From contig NZ_JAHACR010000213.1 of assembly GCF_018375725.1 (NCBI RefSeq), positions 1-7,507 on the forward strand: a stretch of DNA of 7,507 nucleotides. Reading direction: 5' to 3'. A model generated the notes under the pieces. That model worked only from the letters and a program-made list of their open reading frames with translations, ran no database searches and was not told the origin of the DNA. Origin of the DNA: Burkholderia sp. Its GTDB lineage: Bacteria > Pseudomonadota > Gammaproteobacteria > Burkholderiales > Burkholderiaceae. Of this stretch, positions 5,640 through 7,507 are shown in pieces (the first letter of the stretch is position 1; each line of letters begins with the position of its first letter). The translations under genes and the position numbers were made by a program.

Positions 5640-6644
5640 TTATTGCGCGAAGGTTTCCTCTGGGTGATCGGTCCGATTGCCGGCGCTTTCGATCCGCTCG
5701 AGTTCGGCGCGGGTCGGCAATCCTTCCGAATCGCCGATCACCTGAATCGCCAGCGCGCCGATCCGGTTGCCGCGTGCCACGGCCTGCTCGACCGTCCGGC
5801 CTTCGAGCAGCGCACTGACGACGCCGACTGCGAAGCCGTCGCCCGCACCGACCGTGTCGACGACGTTCGCCACGCGCACGCCGTCGATCGTTCCCTCGCC
5901 GCCGTCGGCGGTCCGGTAGTACGCGCCCGCCTCGCCGAGCTTGATCACGACGCCGCGTGCGCCCTGATCGAGATAGAAGCGCGCGATGTCGGCCGGCGTG
6001 TCGTAGCCGGTCAGCTGCCGGCCCTCGGCGAGCCCCGGCAGCACCCAGTCGGCCAGCGCCGCGAGTGCGTTCAGGGTCTTGGCCATTACGTCGGCGGACG
6101 GCCACAGCGTCGGGCGCAGGTTCGGGTCGAACGAGATTGTCCTGGCCACCGCTCCATTGCCGGCGGCCCGCATCTCGCGGGCGAGATGGAATGCAAGCTC
6201 GCACGACGATGCGGAGATCGCGGGCGCCACGCCCGTCAGATGCAGGTGCCGCGCGCCGAGCACGTAATCGGCGACATAGTCCTCGCACGACAGATAGCTC
6301 GCCGCCGAGCCCGTCCGAAAATACTCGACGGTCGGATCGCTGCCGTCGTCGCTGCGCGACTTCAGCTGGAAACCGGTCGGATAGCGCGGATCGACGGTGA
6401 CGCACGACGCGTCGATGCCTTCGCGTGCGAGCGTGTCGAGCAGGTAGCTGCCGAACGAATCGCGTCCGATGCGGCTCATGTAGCCGACCCGGAAACCGAG
6501 CCGCGACAGGCCGATCGCGACGTTCAGGTCGGCGCCGGCGATCCGCTTGGTGAATTGCGTGGCCTGCGCGATCGGTCCCGTCGCGACGGCCACGAACATC
6601 GCCATCGCTTCGCCATAGGTGACGACATCGAGTTGCTTGTGCAT
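5640..6644 (-). CDS. kguK: 2-ketogluconate kinase (PfkB/ribokinase family)
   Basis: This 334-residue protein is a full-length PfkB carbohydrate kinase. The N-terminal sugar-binding signature is near 35-50 (I-A-G-A-D-L-N-V-A-I-G-L-S-R-L-G). The C-terminal family signature D-T-V-G-A-G-D is at 263-269 and contains the catalytic base Asp269 and the anion-hole glycines. KguK uses ATP to phosphorylate imported 2-ketogluconate to 2-keto-6-phosphogluconate in the cytoplasm. The related KdgK (2-keto-3-deoxygluconate kinase) has the same fold and similar motifs and is the main alternative. The company of kguE, kguT and kguD favours KguK. The ATG at 6644 has GAGGA (6652-6656) 7 bases upstream and follows the kguE stop by 27 bases, consistent with one operon. 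The last ~20 residues form a polar tail. Confidence 0.88.
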   Translation of the reverse strand: MHKQLDVVTYGEAMAMFVAVATGPIAQATQFTKRIAGADLNVAIGLSRLGFRVGYMSRIGRDSFGSYLLDTLAREGIDASCVTVDPRYPTGFQLKSRSDDGSDPTVEYFRTGSAASYLSCEDYVADYVLGARHLHLTGVAPAISASSCELAFHLAREMRAAGNGAVARTISFDPNLRPTLWPSADVMAKTLNALAALADWVLPGLAEGRQLTGYDTPADIARFYLDQGARGVVIKLGEAGAYYRTADGGEGTIDGVRVANVVDTVGAGDGFAVGVVSALLEGRTVEQAVARGNRIGALAIQVIGDSEGLPTRAELERIESAGNRTDHPEETFAQ

Positions 6645-6671
6645 GTGTGAATCCTCAGGTTCGTTCGCGCG

Positions 6672-7436
6672 TCACGCCGCCTTGAGCCACGCGACGCGGT
6701 GGCGCGCATCGCCGGCCGGGTCGGCGGTGTCGAGCGGAAATTCGATCCCGCGCGGCACATCGGCCGGCAACGCCGCCAGCACGGCGGCCACCAGCGGATC
6801 GCGCGGCGCGGGAGCCACGGCGAAACGACGCGCGCCCACGCCTTCGACGGCCTTGCAATGAATGTATTCGACGTGCGGTGCGAGCGCCTGCGCACAATCG
6901 AGCGGCACTTCGCCCGGCCACTGCCAGTTGCCGATGTCGAACGTCATGCCGAGCGCGCCTGACGCGCCCGCCGTGCCGAGCGCAGCGAACAGCGTGCGGA
7001 ACTGCGCCAGCGCGCCGCCGACCGGCAACTGGCCGTTCTCGACCAGCACCCGGGCCCGCGCGCCCCGCGACAGCGCCACGAGCGTCTCCGCATGGGCGTC
7101 GCCGGCAAACCCGCCAAGCTGGAATTTGACGAAGCGCGCGCCGAGCGCATCGGCCTCGCCGAGTGCGGCGCGCAATGCGTCGGCGTCGAGCGCGCCCGTC
7201 TCGGTATAGAGCGTCGCCGGCGTCGAATAGACCGACCAGAGCCCTTGCGACGCGAGCATGGCGCCGAGCGCATTCAGCGCGGCGTGTTCCGTATCGGTGT
7301 CGGATGCGAACAATTCCCGGCGCACCTCGAATCCGGCCGCGCCGGCCGCTGCCGCCGCTGTGACGAACGCGCGGTGTCCCTCCTCGCGCACACGATCCAT
7401 GCCGAATGCGCTCGCGACGATCACGATGTCTGCCAT
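6672..7436 (-). CDS. kguE: KguE, xylose-isomerase-like TIM-barrel protein (putative epimerase)
   Basis: This 254-residue protein belongs to the xylose isomerase-like TIM-barrel (AP endonuclease 2) superfamily. Candidate metal and active-site residues appear in the expected order along the barrel: Glu37 (G-F-E-V-R), Glu133 (L-V-E-N), Asp167 (T-F-D-I-G-N-W), His193 (Y-I-H-C-K) and Glu232 (G-I-E-F-P). These positions are read by eye and not aligned. The gene is first in the operon and matches the place of kguE in Pseudomonas, where it is usually annotated as an epimerase whose exact reaction in 2-ketogluconate breakdown is not settled. The ATG at 7436 has AGGGA (7441-7445) 4 bases upstream, and a PtxS-like operator lies just beyond. 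The cytoplasmic location is inferred from the lack of any signal peptide. Confidence 0.82.
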   Translation of the reverse strand: MADIVIVASAFGMDRVREEGHRAFVTAAAAAGAAGFEVRRELFASDTDTEHAALNALGAMLASQGLWSVYSTPATLYTETGALDADALRAALGEADALGARFVKFQLGGFAGDAHAETLVALSRGARARVLVENGQLPVGGALAQFRTLFAALGTAGASGALGMTFDIGNWQWPGEVPLDCAQALAPHVEYIHCKAVEGVGARRFAVAPAPRDPLVAAVLAALPADVPRGIEFPLDTADPAGDARHRVAWLKAA

Positions 7437-7455
7437 TGTGTCCCTATACTCCGGT

Positions 7456-7469
7456 TGTAACCGGTTCCA
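7456..7469. promoter_or_regulatory. Probable PtxS operator in front of the kgu operon
   Basis: TGTAACCGGTTCCA matches the PtxS palindrome TGAAACCGGTTTCA, known from Pseudomonas, at 12 of 14 positions, with a perfect AACCGGTT core at 7459-7466. It ends 20 bases upstream of the kguE start codon. A bound LacI-type dimer here would block transcription initiation. The presence of a PtxS-type regulator in the same window makes the call strong for a short site, although binding has not been shown in this organism. Confidence 0.8.
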
Positions 7470-7497
7470 TTTATGTGAGACGGATGGTGCGCCTCAC
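7470..7497 (-). promoter_or_regulatory. Weak candidate promoter for the kgu operon
   Basis: On the minus strand, CATAAA (7475-7470, 4 of 6 to TATAAT) follows GTGAGG (7497-7492, 3 of 6 to TTGACA) with 16 bases between them. This would place the start of transcription over the PtxS operator, as expected for repression by blocking. The -35 match is poor, so an activator may be needed or the real promoter may lie elsewhere. Confidence 0.25.
7475..7497. repeat. Inverted repeat GTGAG-N13-CTCAC upstream of kguE
   Basis: GTGAG (7475-7479) and CTCAC (7493-7497) are reverse complements separated by 13 bases, immediately beyond the PtxS-like site. It may be a second regulator site in the promoter. The arms are short and the spacing does not match CRP (TGTGA-N6-TCACA), so this is only a candidate. 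Confidence 0.25.
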
Positions 7498-7507
7498 GCC
7501 GGGACCG

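Noticed and set aside
4301..5818. A 505-codon open frame on the plus strand opposite kguT and the end of kguK
   Set aside because: It is fully antisense to well-recognised genes, is rich in Arg, Asp and His as expected from GC-rich antisense frames, and has no recognisable domain.
6368..6381. GGAAACCGGTCGGA inside kguK resembles a PtxS operator (10 of 14)
   Set aside because: The right half lacks the palindrome and it lies in conserved coding sequence, so chance is the simpler explanation.
7474..7498. A CRP-type site at the inverted repeat
   Set aside because: The half-sites are 13 bases apart rather than the 6 expected between TGTGA and TCACA.

Overview
The window is high-GC DNA with dense minus-strand genes and strong codon bias toward G/C-ending codons. 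Gene content and gene families point to a Burkholderia-type betaproteobacterium, probably on one of the larger replicons. This assignment is an inference from recognised protein families; no database search was run. Every gene I can support lies on the minus strand, so transcription runs from the right edge to the left.

Right and central part (about 3319-7507): a complete 2-ketogluconate utilisation operon in the order kguE-kguK-kguT-kguD, the same order known from Pseudomonas. KguT imports 2-ketogluconate made in the periplasm, KguK phosphorylates it to 2-keto-6-phosphogluconate, and KguD reduces this to 6-phosphogluconate for the Entner-Doudoroff route. KguE is a TIM-barrel, epimerase/isomerase-like protein of unsettled role. 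A near-palindrome upstream of kguE (7456-7469) matches the known PtxS operator at 12 of 14 positions. A LacI-family regulator that fits PtxS (2047-3090) lies just downstream of kguD on the same strand, after a 228-base gap with inverted repeats. The window therefore holds a self-contained regulon: regulator, operator and pathway.

Left part (1-1992): a YhfC-type intramembrane protease (1192-1992) overlaps by a TGATG junction with a 170-residue ORF (680-1192). That ORF appears to be a chimera. Its first ~60 residues look like a small soluble Burkholderia protein, resembling DUF3022 from memory, and the rest is the C-terminal half of the Tad/Flp pilus inner-membrane platform protein TadC. It is followed by the TadD pilotin-like TPR lipoprotein, which runs off the left edge. 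The usual upstream tad genes (tadA, tadB and the first half of tadC) are missing; the protease and sugar-acid genes occupy that place. This breakpoint at about 985-1012 is the most unusual feature of the window. It is either a real genomic rearrangement that beheaded a Tad locus or an assembly join.

No RNA genes, CRISPR arrays, insertion sequences or phage genes were seen. There is no gene-free stretch longer than 300 bases; the longest is 3091-3318.
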